Origin: Agapanthus africanus
Taxonomy: Eukaryota > Streptophyta > Magnoliopsida > Asparagales > Amaryllidaceae
NCBI GenBank assembly: GCA_030015575.1
Contig: CM057340.1
Coordinates: 754,919,632 to 754,983,631, forward strand
Direction of reading: 5' to 3'
Length of the DNA stretch: 64,000 nt
The notes under the pieces were generated by a model. It was not told the DNA's origin. It ran no database searches and saw only the letters and a list, made by a program, of their open reading frames with translations. This document shows positions 22,719 to 34,879 of the stretch, in pieces. How positions within the stretch are numbered: position 1 is the first letter of the stretch; every line of letters starts with the position of its first letter. A program made the translations under genes and the position numbers.

Positions 22719-23066
22719 AGGATAGTCGGGTTGATTCTTTTATAGTTGGGTATTGTACCCAATACACGAATCAGAATACCCGTGTTTAGGAAACATGTCC
22801 TGCCACCTTACCGTTTACCATTCTTGAATCACATTCTTCCTGATTATATCTTTTACGATGTGCAAACTTCCTTTGCATGTCGACTCGAAACCTGATTCCT
22901 TGTTATCTCTAGGACTTAGGCGACTTGGGTAGAGTTATGTAATTGTGGCTATGATACCGCGGCATAGTTACAATGCGGCACTCTATTTAAGTATCTTGGA
23001 GTTCTAGCCTTGATCTATATTCAGAATCTATCATCATGCTAATGTTGGGTGTTTTGAGTTCAGGAA

Positions 23067-23771
23067 TATGGCCAGTAAGAATTTGAAGACGTACCAAGGC
23101 GTGTGGACGAAGCCGCCATGCTTGGAGTGATAAGGGGAATGCTGGAGAATCAAAAGAAACAGACCGAGCTGATCCAGCAGCAAGCGGACTCGTTTCAGGA
23201 AGGTTTGCAGATCGTTCAGCAGTCTGTGAACAATGTTGGAGCTAAGCCAGTTGAACGAGTAGGGACAGTAGCAGATTTCAGACGTTTGGGTCCGTATATA
23301 TTTACTGGATTGGAGGAGCCGTTGCCAACAGAGCAGTGGCTAGTTGACAGAGAATTTGCTTATTGCGGCACAGATTCCAGATGAGAAAGAGTTGATGTGG
23401 TACGCATTCAGTTAGTGGATTACGCCCGAGAATGGTGGCTTGTAGAAGAGAACCGTTTGCCCAAGCCGATCAAGTGGGCGGATTTTTCGAAGAGTTTCCT
23501 GGAGAAGTTCTTCCCGCGGACTGCACGGAAGGAAATGGGAGAGAAGTTCATCGGACTAAAGCAGAAGGGAGCACCCGTAGATGTGCATGCAGCAGAATGG
23601 ACGAGACTCGGTAGTTTGGCTGGACCTTTAGTTGCCAACGATGCAGACAGGGCACGGAGGTTCATGCGCTGCCTGGACGTGGACATCCAGAGGCAGATTG
23701 TCTCCCTGCGTTTGACCACTTTCTCACAAGTACTTGCAGCAGCCGAGAGCAGCAGAGTTTATCTGGGATGA
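23067..23771 (+). pseudogene. Element B gag, frameshifted and truncated
   Basis: The likely start is the ATG at 23067 (MASKNLKTYQ). A frameshift near 23100 moves coding to the frame with MLGVIRGMLENQKKQTELIQ. Shifts near 23345 and 23395 then lead into the conserved capsid segment, where DYAREWWLVEENRLP, ADFSKSFLEKFFP and RFMRCLDVDIQRQI are readable to a TGA at 23769-23771. These are typical chromovirus Gag features: the W-W after a basic residue, then the F-x-x-x-F-x-P motif. The expected CX2CX4HX4C zinc knuckle that normally follows is missing; the sequence jumps within about 70 bp to the region just before RT. Confidence 0.85.
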
Positions 23772-23837
23772 AAGGGAGTTTTTCTGTCGGGCCAGTCGAG
23801 TTTAGGGCTAGGCCGATAAATAATATTCTTGCATCAA

Positions 23838-24557
23838 TGGAAGTGATGAAAGTGAAGAGCCGGCTGTTGTTCGTGATTTTATGGGCGTGTTTGAAGATAT
23901 ATCGGGTTTACCGCCAAAGCGAGACGTGGAGTTCGCAATTGATCTTATTTCTGGGGCAGCGCCAGTATCCGAAGCGTATTATCCAATGGCGCCAGTAGAA
24001 TTGGAAGAAGTCAAGAAACAGGTTGCTGAATTGCTTGAGAAAGGTTGGATTCGAAGCAGTAACTCGCTTTGGGGAGCTCCAGTTCTTCTAGTAAAGAAGA
24101 AGGATGGCACAAGAAGGATGTGCAACGACTATCGAGAATTAAACCGGGTGAGTATTAAGAACAAGTACCCGATCCCTCGCATTGGCGAACTTTTCGAGCA
24201 GCTTAGTGGCGCGAGGGTATTCTCGAAGCTGGATTTGCGATCCGGATATCATCAGGTCCGAGTGAAAACAGAAGATATTTGCAAGACGGCGTTCCGAACT
24301 CGGTATGGACATTACGAGTACTTAGTGATGCCCTTCGGAGTAACGAATGCGCCGGCAGTATTCAGGGACTTGATGAACCGAATCTTTTCACCGTTCTTGG
24401 ACCAGTTTATCGTGGGTTTTTTTATTGACGATATTCTGGTTTATTCGAAGAGTTTTGAGGAACATTCTGAGCATTTGAAGATCGCACTGCGGACGTTGAG
24501 ACAGGAGAAGTTATATGCGAAGATGAGCAAGTGCGAGTTTTGGCTGGAGGAAGTAAA
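23838..24557 (+). pseudogene. Element B pol part 1: reverse transcriptase
   Basis: The frame opens before 23881 and reads [19 protein letters not shown], the usual linker between protease and RT. RT motifs follow in order: [65 protein letters not shown] and the catalytic [11 protein letters not shown]. No DTG protease motif lies upstream, so the protease has been deleted with the gag tail. A one-base loss near 24557 (T run in KVLGHVV) shifts the frame into part 2. Confidence 0.9.
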
Positions 24558-26144
24558 GTTTTGGGGCATGTTGTGTCTGGCGATGGAATTGCCGTCGATC
24601 CAGAAAAGATTGCAGCAGTTCATGATTGGCCGATTCCAAAGAATGTTGCGGAGATAAGAAGCTTTCTTGGACTCGCCGGGTATTACAGAAGATTTGTGGA
24701 GAACTTTGCTCGTCTGGCGGAGCCGTTAACCAATCTTACGCGCAAGGAGGTACCTTTTGTACGGACGGATAAGTGTGCGTTAGCTTTCGAGACGTTGAAG
24801 CAGAAGTTGATAACCGCCCCTATTCTGACCGTGCCAGACAATTCCGGAGGATTGGTGATTCACAGCGACGCATCTGGGAAAGGATTGGGATGTGTTTTGA
24901 TGCAGCATGGGAAGGTTGTAGCATACGCATCGAGACAGTTGAAGACCCATGAGAAGAATTACCCAACTCATGACTCGGAACTTGCGGCTGTGACTTTCGC
25001 TTTGAAGGTTTGGAGATACTACCTTCTGGGCGAAATGGTCGAAGTTTTTACTGAACATAAGAGCTTGAAGTATGTGTTCACACAGAAGAAACTTAATATG
25101 AGGCAGCGTAGATGGTTGGAGCTGATGGCTGACTACGATCTTGATCTTAAGTACCATCCGGGGAAGGTTAACGTCATGCCGGATGCGCTTAGTCGGTTAC
25201 CAGCAATTCAGGTGTTAACTACGCAGAAGGAGATCGTTGAAGATTTTCGAAGATTTGACTTGGAGGTTGTGCTATCGCATTCTACGGGACAGTTGATGCA
25301 GCTGCAAGTACAGTCATCATTGATCGAGAATATTAAAGCAGCACAATCGCAGGACCCTAGACTGCAAAAGTTTCGAGGACAGGTTGAAGCCGGACTACGA
25401 ACAGATTTATTAATCCCCGAAGATGGTTCGTTGAGGTTTGGTACCCGTTTGTGTGTGCCAAAGGGAGATATTCGTGAAGAGTTTATGAAGGAGGCACACA
25501 GTTCAGTTTATTCTGTACATCCAGGAGGCACAAAGATGTACCGAGATATTCGACGGCATTTCTGGTGGGAAGGCATGAAACGGGAGATTGCTCGCTTTGT
25601 GGCAAAATGCTTGGTGTGTCAGCAAGTTAAGGCTGAATATCAAAGGGTTGCTGGTTTATTGCAACCACTTCCGATTCTTCAGTGTAAGTGGGAACAAATA
25701 ACCATGGATTTCATGACGGCTTTACCGCGAAGTCCAAAAGGCAACCATGCTATTCGGGTGATTGTTGACCGATTGACCAAGGCAGCTCATTTTATTCCTT
25801 TTCGGGTTGGTCAATCAACAGAGACTTTGGCAGAGCGGTACATGCAAGAGATTGTAAGATTGCATGGAGTACCGGTGAGCATCGTGTCCGATCGGGACAC
25901 TCGGTTCTTATCACACTTTTGGCGGAGTCTACAGGAAAGTTTGGGGACTCGATTGAAGTTTAGCACAGCTTATCATCCTCAAACTGATGGTCAGTCGGAG
26001 AGAACGATCCAAACTCTTGAGGATACGTTGAGAGCATGCAGGTTGGACTTCAAGGGGTCTTGGGAGGATCATCTACTTTTGGTGGAGTTGTCTTACAACA
26101 ACAGTTTTCAGGCAACTATTCAGATGGCTCCATTTGAAGCTTAG
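24558..26144 (+). pseudogene. Element B pol part 2: RT thumb, RNase H, integrase core
   Basis: About 530 codons are open. [20 protein letters not shown] marks the RT connection, and [20 protein letters not shown] the start of RNase H. The RNase H motif normally read as TDHKSLKY is TEHKSLKY here, changing an Asp that is catalytic in the family. Integrase follows with an H...H...CLVC zinc finger, [10 protein letters not shown] (first Asp), [13 protein letters not shown] (second Asp) and [17 protein letters not shown] (Glu). A TAG at 26142-26144 ends the frame directly before YGRKCRSP, which is conserved in intact relatives. Confidence 0.92.
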
Positions 26145-26744
26145 TATGGTCGTAAATGCCGTTCACCTGTTTGTTGGGATGATGTCGGTGAACGAAGATT
26201 ATTAGGACCAGATTTGGTTGTGCAGACAGTTGAGAAGGTTAACCCTATCAGAAATCATATGAACGCAGCACATGACTGACAGAAGAGTTGGGCAGATAAG
26301 TCAAGAAGACCTCTAGAGTTCGCCGTGGGTAATTTGGTATTCTTGAAGATATCATCGACTAGAGGGGTGATTCGTTTTGGAAGTCGAGGAAAGCTTAGTC
26401 CTCGATTCGTTGGACCCTTTGAGATCTTGGAGCATGTTGGTGAGGTAGCGTATCGTTTGGCGTTACCGCAGTCCTTGGCGAATGTGCACGATGTGTTTCA
26501 CGTATCTCAACTCCGTAGGTATGTTCGAGATGAAACACACGTATTGGATCATTCGGAGCTAACAGTACGAGAAGACTTGACTTTTGAGGAGCGACCGATT
26601 GGAATCGTGGATCGAAGGGAAAAGGTTCTTAAGAATAAGGTAATCCCTCTTGTGCTTGTTTCTTGGGGTAATCACTCGCATGGAGAGTCCACTAGGGAAC
26701 GAGAAGATGCAATCCGGCAGAAGCTTCCTCACCTTTTCTTGTAG
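26145..26744 (+). pseudogene. Element B pol part 3: integrase C-terminus with GPF/Y and chromodomain-type tail
   Basis: In the same frame after the stop the sequence reads YGRKCRSP, another stop near 26277, then GNLVFLKISSTRGVIRFG, VGPFEILEHVGEVAYRLALP (GPF/Y module) and HDVFHVSQLRRYV. The tail contains VLDHSELTV and, near the end, ATQ-like chromodomain positions (KVIPLVLVSWGNHS). It ends LPHLFL with a TAG at 26742-26744. Chromodomain tails in this lineage are thought to guide integration into heterochromatin. Confidence 0.88.
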
Positions 26745-26767
26745 TTATTTATCTTTGTATTCTTGGA

Positions 26768-26804
26768 ATTTCGAGGACGAAATTCTTTTTGTAGTTGGGT
26801 ATAA
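26768..26804 (+). other. Element B polypurine-tract region
   Basis: TTTCGAGGACGAAATTC (26770-26786) sits just before the 3' LTR. A GAGGACGAAAT motif between pol and the 3' LTR is usual in this lineage and acts in plus-strand priming. Confidence 0.5.
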
Positions 26805-29800
26805 TGTAACACCCGAGCCCAATGCTACTAATATCAGTTACCGTTCGAACGTAGTGTGACACTTATTTCATTTATCTTGCTTGATGGTTAATTATTGTAA
26901 ATTCTACCCGGAAATTAATTTCTGCATATAACAATTTTTGGTATCTAAAATAAAATTAAAAATATTCATCTTGGCCTGCTTGACACCCCTAACCCTGTTG
27001 TAGCGTCCGTGCATCGTGTTCTCATCCCGTTCAGTGAAACGGGCGAGTTTGGACGGCTACGTGCACGTACGTGTGTTCGTTATGGGGGTATGTTTTTTGA
27101 TCATAAAACACTTCATTTTAAATTTTGGATCCCGCCTAAAATTCTATTATTTCAATTTCAAATTTTTGGACCCGACCAGGGCGCGATTTGAAAATGTTTT
27201 ACTTTGCGCCAAAATCCCAGATTTTAATATATTTAAACCATCATATATAATTTAGTTAACCATATAATATTTTTACAATCTTTTATATCCTTCTCAATTT
27301 ATTCTCTCAGCCAATCGCAACCTCCCCTTTAACCCCGTGGGCCCCACTTCTCTCTCTCTCTCTATCTCTCTTTATCTCTCCACTTTCTCTCTCTCCCTCT
27401 TCTCTCTCTCTCCACTTTTTCTCTCTCTCTCTCATATATTCTCTCGTACTTCTCTTTATCATTCTTTTTCTTCTTGCTTCATGTCTCGTTTCTCATTTTT
27501 TTTAACTGTTCTTTTGTTGCCGGAATTCCGTCGTGCCGGTGACGCTTCACGACGTTCCAGCGAGGTACCCCGACCCGTGTGGTTCCTTTGTTCGTCGTTT
27601 GGGTTCATTCCGTGAACCGTGCGCCCGTCGCGAGTTTTCCCCGCCGACAGTTAACGTTCCGTTTTCCCGATTCGCGACCCATCGAGGCAAGTTAATCTTG
27701 CTACATGCTATATAATTCATTTTATACCTATTTAAATAAATACCATACCTATAGTTTAAATCTAGTGCCCCATGTTTAATTTTATAACGTTTCGATGTTC
27801 CGTTTGCATCCGTTTATATCATATTAAATCTAGATCATGAAAACTTATCTTGTGACATACTAGATTACATTATACTGCATCCATATCAATTAAAATATAT
27901 ATCGTCGTAATATTTCTTATTATTATCTTTAATTAGTTTATAATCTGTATTTTATAATATTATATATTTGAAAATATTATAGTTTACACATGAAACGTCG
28001 TTGAAAAAGCGGATACGACAAATCTGAAATTTACTGTACACCTTACCTTATAAAATTCATTATAAATCATAGAAAAATCATTAGTTTACGTTCTTTAGTT
28101 CGTTACGAAGCTAACTCAGAATACTATAACTCTATAAAATATTTACTTACAAAATAAATTGTTTAAATAACGTAAAATGCAAATGAAAATTTCTCCAAAC
28201 TGCTGTCCAGGGAAATTCCAGCAGCAAATTTTCAATTTCGAATGTTCATAACTTTTTGTAAGGACAACCTGAGATGCTTATACTTATAAAACTGAAAACC
28301 TTATTGAATTATCTTTGTTTTGGTATAAGACACGTCCCTTTTGGAGAACGTTTGTTATTTTTAAGTTATTTTACAAATTAGGGTGACGCTGAATTTCTGA
28401 ACGGAACTTTCTTGTGCATGGTTAATCAATATCACTTTTATAGTTATTAATCGCTTTGAATATGCTATCCATATTAATATTATTATATCAATATTTATAT
28501 CACATATTGCTTAGTTGTACATCCCACATTACCATTTTATAGTTTTATAACTTTTCGGATACCCGTTTGCATCCATCGCATCTAAGATACATATAATTGC
28601 ATCCATATATCACATTACTACATAATAATGTGATATTAACACTCCATGTTTAATAAATTGCATCCTAATTAATATTGGAACTATAAATGTAACCCTAATC
28701 GATAACTGTGCATCCATATCCTTGAAATTATATCTATTTGCATATCATATTACATGTTCCAGTTTATTGTTCTGATAGTACTCATGCTTGTTTATTTATA
28801 CACATGCTTATGTTAGTTTGATTATGAGCACCCACATGACATCTTGTACTTCCTGACATGACCTGTTACACTTCCTACTTGACATGACATGGTACCGTAC
28901 ACTCTTGACATGACATGACACCTTTATAAATTACCTGGCTTGACCTGATGTACCATGGCTTTACCTGTTACCTGATCTTGTGTCTAATGCCAACAAACAT
29001 AATATGTAGTCCTCATGGACCATTCCTGTTGTCTATCCAGACAAGCATGTTTACATGATCCTGTGTTGGCATTAGTTTCTTGATTACTGGATACCTGACT
29101 TGACATACACATATAACTTGGGGGTATGGGGAAATCAAAGGTGAAATCAGACTTGTAACTCGACAGTTCACTACCTGTATTGAGTGTACACATTCCTGTT
29201 TTGTGCCTAGCGGCGTGTCTCGGTTTCAGCCGAGAATATTGTGGCCGTGGTCCCGGGTATGTACGGGATACTATCGAGTGTACACATTCCTGTTTTGTGC
29301 CTAGCGGCATGTCTCGGCTGCAGCCGAGAATATTGTGGCCGTGGTCCCGGGTATGTACGGGATACTATTGAGATATATCGATGATTCATCAATTTGGTTT
29401 CAAAGACTTTAGAACAGAGAACCTGATAGAACAATCCAGTTTACCCACTGCACATTACCCTGTACTGCTCTGATTTATATTATTGTTACCCTTGCTTTAT
29501 TCATGTTTATATTCGCATTGCCTGTTTACTATGTTATTACTTGATGATTTGACGCTCTGACGTCTGGGTTTTGCATGGCCCAGATTCTTCTACCTTGCTG
29601 CAGACTGATTAGGAGTTTTGCCGCTGTTAGACGAGCGGTGAGGTTCCTGTCGGTACGTAGTTTCACCCCAGGTGTTTCATTTATTGTATCTTTTGGCTTC
29701 CGCATATTGTTATCTCTTGATTCTTTTACTCTGGCTTATGGACATGTACTAGGTAGTTAGTTTACTTTCCTGTTCTTGATATCTCTACAGCCGTAATGTG

Positions 29801-29889
29801 ACTGTGGAAAGATTTTTCCTATCCACAGGTAGCATGGTTGGCTATGTCACGTGCCCACTTTAGCGTACTTTGGGAAGCGGGACGTGACA
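26805..29889 (+). repeat. Element B 3' LTR (3085 bp)
   Basis: Starts TGTAACACCCGAGCCC and ends GGGACGTGACA. The differences from the 5' LTR are concentrated in the first ~870 bp and last ~750 bp. The 1.45 kb in between (5' LTR 20481-21927) shows no difference by eye. Confidence 0.95.
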
Positions 29890-30750
29890 CTATTTGACCT
29901 TCACCTGATGATAACCCGAACGAAGATCTAACTTCGAAAATACACAAGCCCCACTTAGCTGATCGAAAAGGTCATTGATGCGCGGTAGTGGATACTTGTT
30001 TTTAATCGTCACTTCGTTCAGAGCTCGATAATCTACACACATCCTGTATGAACCTTCTTTCTTCTTTACGAGTAATACTGGAGATCCCCAGCTTGAAATA
30101 CTGGAACGAATCCAACCCTTCTTCAGGAGTTAATCCAACTGAATGCGGATCTCCTTCAATCCTTCTGGGCATAGCCGGTATGGAGCTTTGATTACCGGTT
30201 GCGCACCAGGTTGTAAATCGATGTTGAATTCAAGAGCTCGATCAGGAGGCAAACCTGATATATCTTCCGGGAATACATTCTCGAACTCTCTAACTATCTC
30301 TTGCTTCGATTCTTCCGCTTGCAATACTGCAACTACTGCCTTCTTTGGTTTTTCTTTGTAGACGCTAGGTTCCAAGGTACGGTCTCCACTCTTGAAATAG
30401 AACACTGGATGATCTGGTATTTCAAACACTACCCTCCATTGGCGATAGTCGATAGTAGCGAAGAATGTTCCCAGCCAGTCCATTCCCAAGACTACGTCGA
30501 ACTTCGGTATGTCCAACACCTTGAAGTCCGCATAAAATTCTCTACTGCAGACGACCACTGGACACAGATTGTATCCCAAAGTTGCTTTTAGAACGTCGTT
30601 CCCTGAACTGACATTCCAGCTGGACATGAGCGGTTTAACTGGAATCGCATGAGTTAGGACGAACCGTTGTGACATAAAGCAATGTGATACTCCAGTGTCG
30701 AAGAGTGCTAGAGAAGGTAGGGAGGCTACTCGTATAGTACTTATGTTGTG
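29890..30750 (-). pseudogene. Element A protease and N-terminal half of RT
   Basis: On the minus strand the aspartic protease site reads ALFDTGVSHCFMSQ at about 30705-30665, followed by KFDVVLGMDWLGTFFATIDY, the standard second motif. The linker [19 protein letters not shown] leads into RT, which is interrupted by a TAA at 30130 after KEIRIQLD and continues in frame with [26 protein letters not shown] and [17 protein letters not shown] stop follows at the element B insertion site. The RT palm with the DD box is on the far side of element B at 19613 and below. Confidence 0.9.
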
Positions 30751-30937
30751 TGGGATTTGTTAGGTACAGGATTGAAAAGTTTTGAAAGGATTGGGAATTA
30801 CCAGTGATGACTTGGCCTGTGGCTTCGGCCTCCTCGACCGTCATTGTGAAAGCTTGACGCCGTGGTACATTTCTCCTTACTGGAGGCACATTCCTCTGTC
30901 CTTGGGGCACGTTTCTCCGCCCTTGAGGCATATTTCT

Positions 30938-32092
30938 CTATGCCTGATGGAATTGACGTTGAGGCTGTGCAGGAGGTCCATGTGGAACTGGTGCAGGGAG
31001 AGTTAAACGGGGTGCAGGTACCTGAATAGTTGGCCGCTGCAGGACGGCGATTGCGGGTCTGGATGTTGGAGTTGTGTTGAAACGGTATGGACATGCTCCT
31101 ATGGCATGAGTGGATGCGTCACAAACTAAGCACAGGCTATTTGCACGCCTGCAGTCCTTCGGCATGTGTCCCGTCCTTTTGCAATAGAAACAAAAGTCTG
31201 GACTGGACCGGTTAAATGATCCTCCCGGTCTCCTGGATGCAAAAGTTGGCCTAGAAGAGGCTCCTCCTGACATCTGTGTGGCAGGGTGTTTCACACCGAC
31301 AATCTGAGGTCTGCCCTTCTTCTTCACAACTACCTCATAGCGTCGGACAACCTTCAAAGTATTCATGGGCTGGGAAATCCCCTGTACCGAGTGCAGCTTG
31401 GATTTCTGGGTCCAACCCTTACTGAAATCGTCGTGCCCGGATCTCAGCAGTAGGAATTAGGTGTGCAGCGAATCTGTTATGACCTTATGCTAGCAGTATA
31501 ATGAGTGAAATCAGGAATTTGAATTTGAGACAATATCTTACATGCTAAGCATGGTAAACTCAATATCGTATTCATCTACAGACTTGACCCATATCGAGCC
31601 TTGTTGTAGATGAATGAACTACTGCTCCATGTCAAAACGGGCAGTCTCAGGGAAGTACTTCGCATCAAACAGATCGCGAAACATCTTCCACTCGATAGGT
31701 TGAGTGAGACGGCTATCATCAGCCTTCCACCAGATTCTGGCGTTGTCTGTCAGTTGCAGCTTCGCAACTCTCACACAGGCAATATCTGGCACTTGAGCTG
31801 CTGCCAGATCATCTTCTATCAATTGAGCCCATTCTTCCGCCTCCAGTGGGCTCTCTTTTCCTGAGAAATGTTTTGGATGCAGTGCCCGAAATTGTTTGAC
31901 TCCGGGTGCCTCGCTTCGGGGCAGTGCATGATGATAGCAGTCTGCTGCTGCTGACCCTCCAGAAGGCTCTTGATAGCCTCAAGCAGTACTGTTTGCTTGT
32001 TGATAGGAGCTGCAATGGTAAGTGGTAGTGGTAGAGTAGGCGGTGGAGTGTCCCCATTGACATTGGTACTGGTATTGTTCGGTGAATCCATG
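30938..32092 (-). pseudogene. Element A gag with zinc knuckle, frameshifted
   Basis: On the minus strand the ATG at 32091 begins MDSPNNTSTNVNGDTPPP, followed by a glutamine-rich coiled region. After frameshifts near 31900-31820 the capsid segment is readable (VAKLQLTDNARIWWKADDSR, WKMFRDLFDAKYFPETARFD, 31822-31619). The CX2CX4HX4C zinc knuckle CFYCKRTGHMPKDC lies at about 31190-31150, followed by a second cysteine cluster and a P/Q-rich tail. The frame is lost between 31619 and 31366. This is the normal domain order of a Tekay-type Gag. Confidence 0.87.
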
Positions 32093-32206
32093 ACCTTGAT
32101 AGAATAGGAATGGTTAGGATAGATTCAAGAAATTTGAAATGTAAGGAATATATAGTTACTGATTCTTATAATTCTTATGATATATTGTTTAAGATTTCAT
32201 GCAGAA

Positions 32207-32234
32207 CTGATCTGCATAGGCCGCCAACAAAACA
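32207..32234 (-). other. Element A degenerate primer binding site
   Basis: Directly after the minus-strand LTR end (GCGTGACA) there is TTGTTGGCGGCCTATGCAG. It resembles TTGGTATCAGAGCCTATGCAG of related elements, with the central TATCAGA damaged. Confidence 0.45.
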
Positions 32235-34700
32235 TGTCACGCCCCGCTTCCCAATAGACGGAAACGGTGACGTGGCAGGCCGCAACGTATTTACTAAGAA
32301 ATAAATACGTTAAGCGTAATTAAGCAATATATAAAATGTACAAGAATGACAAGAGTATTAAAATAAAACAGCAACTTTATTTACATTCATCTTTACATAC
32401 AACTGTTTAAAAATGAAAAGATACAATGATAATAAGCAGTGCTTAAACAATGGCATACAGGAATGTAAGTACAAGTAACTAGAAATCAGGCTGTGCCGCA
32501 AACTGGTCCAAGTCCTCCTGGTTAGGCTCGATCTCCTGAGAGTCCTGACCACTTGATGAACATTCCAAAGAAAGAAATAGAAAGGAATGTCGTCAGCGAA
32601 CTAGCGCTCGGTAAGTCCCAAAAGAAGAAAGATAATACAGTATATGAAATGAATTGTGAATGATTGGTTACTGGTATATGATTGTTATTCTAACGTGATT
32701 GTTTGTAGTTTGATACAGAAGGTATTCATGTATACAAGAGGAGTCCATCTTACTCCGTGAACTATGGTAACATGTAGTACAAGGCCCCGTTATAACCCAT
32801 GAGACAAATGCACAAGAATTCATATAGGTGTCTTTTAAGTAAGCTCTCGTGCCATGATATACGTTCCGTACTAATTTACCCCTTTATCCCCGCGTAAAGT
32901 ATTGTATAGGTTATATTTAAAAGTCTTGCCGAAACCATGGATACAAAATGTTCAAGTATTCATGTTCAGGATGTAGTCAAGTATTCAAGTAATCAAGTTA
33001 AGTTGTAACTATGGTTCGGTCAAGTCAAGTTATAACTATGGTTCGGTCAAGTCAGGTTAAGTATACATGTTTGATATTGATGTTTGAATTCAAGTATTCA
33101 TATTCATGATCAAGTATTCATGTTTGATTCTGGATTCAGGTTTGAATGAGACTCAGACCGAGTCGGACTCTTGTAAAGAGATTTAACTATTGAGTTAGGT
33201 TCGAGAGTCATTGGTAACTGCTGCACATGGACGGCAGGATTTGTGTCTTTTTCCAAGACAATTACCATTGATAACATCGTTAAGTTTTCTACCTTAAATA
33301 GGAAAGTACTCACTTTCTCCGGCTCTCTGGGGCTCAAAAGAATTGATTCCGCTTAAACCTATATTTACTAAAGTCCTTAAAATATTGTTTTTATATAACT
33401 CGAGAGAGTTTTATGAAAAATATATCAATATAAATTAAAAATAAAATCTCGAGGGTGGTTAATATTACTTAGGGTTTTCATGAGCATGGATTTTAAGTAT
33501 TGGGGTATTTTAATGGTAAATACTTAGCATTTGAAAGTTCATAGTATTTTATTGAAAAACTTGCCTTTTTAGTATCTTAATGGTATTTTCTTGATATTTG
33601 TTAATCTTTTCATTTTTAGAAAAATATAGATTTATTATATTTTGAAAATAGGGATTTATAATTTTATATAATTTTAATTTTAAAAAAAATAATTTTATTT
33701 TATCTAAAAAAATCGAATTTCTTAAAAACCGTATTTAAATCATTTCGAGATCGAATGCTCCGTGAGGAGGTATGCATCTCGTTCTACTAGACCAAGAATG
33801 TGCGATAATCCACACCATCCATTAGCGGGTCCCCTAAAGAGTGTTGTAGATGCGTAATCGCAAATGATAGGAAATACCGCTTTAAAAGAAATCCGGTTTT
33901 TAAAATAGGTGGTAGTTTATTGTTAATCTTTCTTCATAACAAATATCCATACAATGAGTATCGTGCTATGAAACCAAGTGTGCGTGTGGGGTAGGTCGTT
34001 ATCCCGTGAAGTTTTCCTAAGGTATTGTTAAGCAATTACTAAAAGAGGTGTTTATAAAGTTCAAGATAGTTTAATGAAAAAGTTCTACTATTGTTGTTTC
34101 ACATGAGAATTTTGATGAAATTTGATTCTAAACATTAGGGTTTAAAGTTACTAGTGATGTAGTAAAATTAGATTGACTAAATTGTAAAGAAAAAGAGAGT
34201 TATATGTTTTAGAAAAGAAGATGTCGGTATTAACTCCACTTTTACCGATATAAAATTTAAATGGAATTTCAATAGAAAGGAGGAGATTTGGAAGGGCTTA
34301 CGGTATAGAAAACTTAAAGAGTGGTTGAAGAAGAGTGGATGAGCTTCGTGATGTCGTGGGAGCTCCGGAATAGACTTCGGTATTCGCCGGAACCAACTTG
34401 CTTGCTAACTCCTCTTTACTTCACTTGCACTAGGAAATTTTTAGAGAGTTTTGGCTGGAAATTTCAGAATGGTGCTAAGCCAAGATAGGGGTGGAATTTA
34501 TAGTGGAGAATCAGGGTTTGGAAATTAAAATTGTGAATTAAAAGCATTAAAATTATGATAAATTGTGAATTAAAATGTCTCTGTTTGATTGCAGCGAAAT
34601 CAAACAGTACAGAGGAGTTAAGGGTAGGTGAAGAGACAAGTGTGCAAAGCTCGGGCTTCAATGGGCTCCATCCGACCGTCGGTGCTGGCCTAAATCTCCT
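32235..34700 (-). repeat. Element A 5' LTR (partial, upstream limit uncertain)
   Basis: The minus-strand end TTGGGAAGCGGGGCGTGACA is identical in style to the end of element B's LTR and is followed by gag at the expected distance. The body is AT-rich with CAAGTATTCATG repeats near 32950-33130. I could not find a TGT start, so the LTR may be truncated around 34700. No gene is visible here. Confidence 0.65.
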
Positions 34701-34879
34701 TTCTGCCGGTCGATCTAGGGCTTTGGGTCTCTAGATTCGTGCCCCATGGATTATTTAGAGTTTACTCCATTTTCCACATGTTTGATTTTTCTGAACTTTT
34801 CATTTCCCCGTGTATTGCATGTGTAATCTTTTGGGCTTCCAAAAGGTTAAAAAAATTCAGAAAAAAGACTCCCACTTGT

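Larger units (their letters stand above)
19614..29889 (+). mobile_element. Element B: Tekay-like chromovirus, 10.3 kb, two complete LTRs
   Basis: A complete retrotransposon structure: 5' LTR 19614-22694, tRNA-Met-type primer binding site at 22704, gag, a deletion covering the zinc knuckle and protease, RT, RNase H, integrase with GPF/Y and chromodomain-type tail, and 3' LTR 26805-29889. It is flanked by CTATT duplications. By eye the LTRs differ at roughly 25-30 of about 3080 positions, so it is young. The coding region is nevertheless heavily damaged (frameshifts, stops, no protease), so this copy is not autonomous. It inserted head-to-head into the RT of the related but older element A. Confidence 0.95.
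17122..34700 (-). mobile_element. Element A: degenerate Tekay-like chromovirus, minus strand
   Basis: Read on the minus strand, the order is LTR (34700 to 32235), gag (32092 to about 30938), protease and RT start (about 30750 to 29890), then, after the inserted element B, RT end, RNase H, integrase and chromodomain region (19613 to 17122). The 3' LTR is replaced at 17121 by the inserted G-box LTR element. Coding is broken by several stops and frameshifts. The upstream LTR start is not defined and 34700 is approximate. The GPF/Y-type integrase end and tail place it with Tekay-type chromoviruses. Confidence 0.8.
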
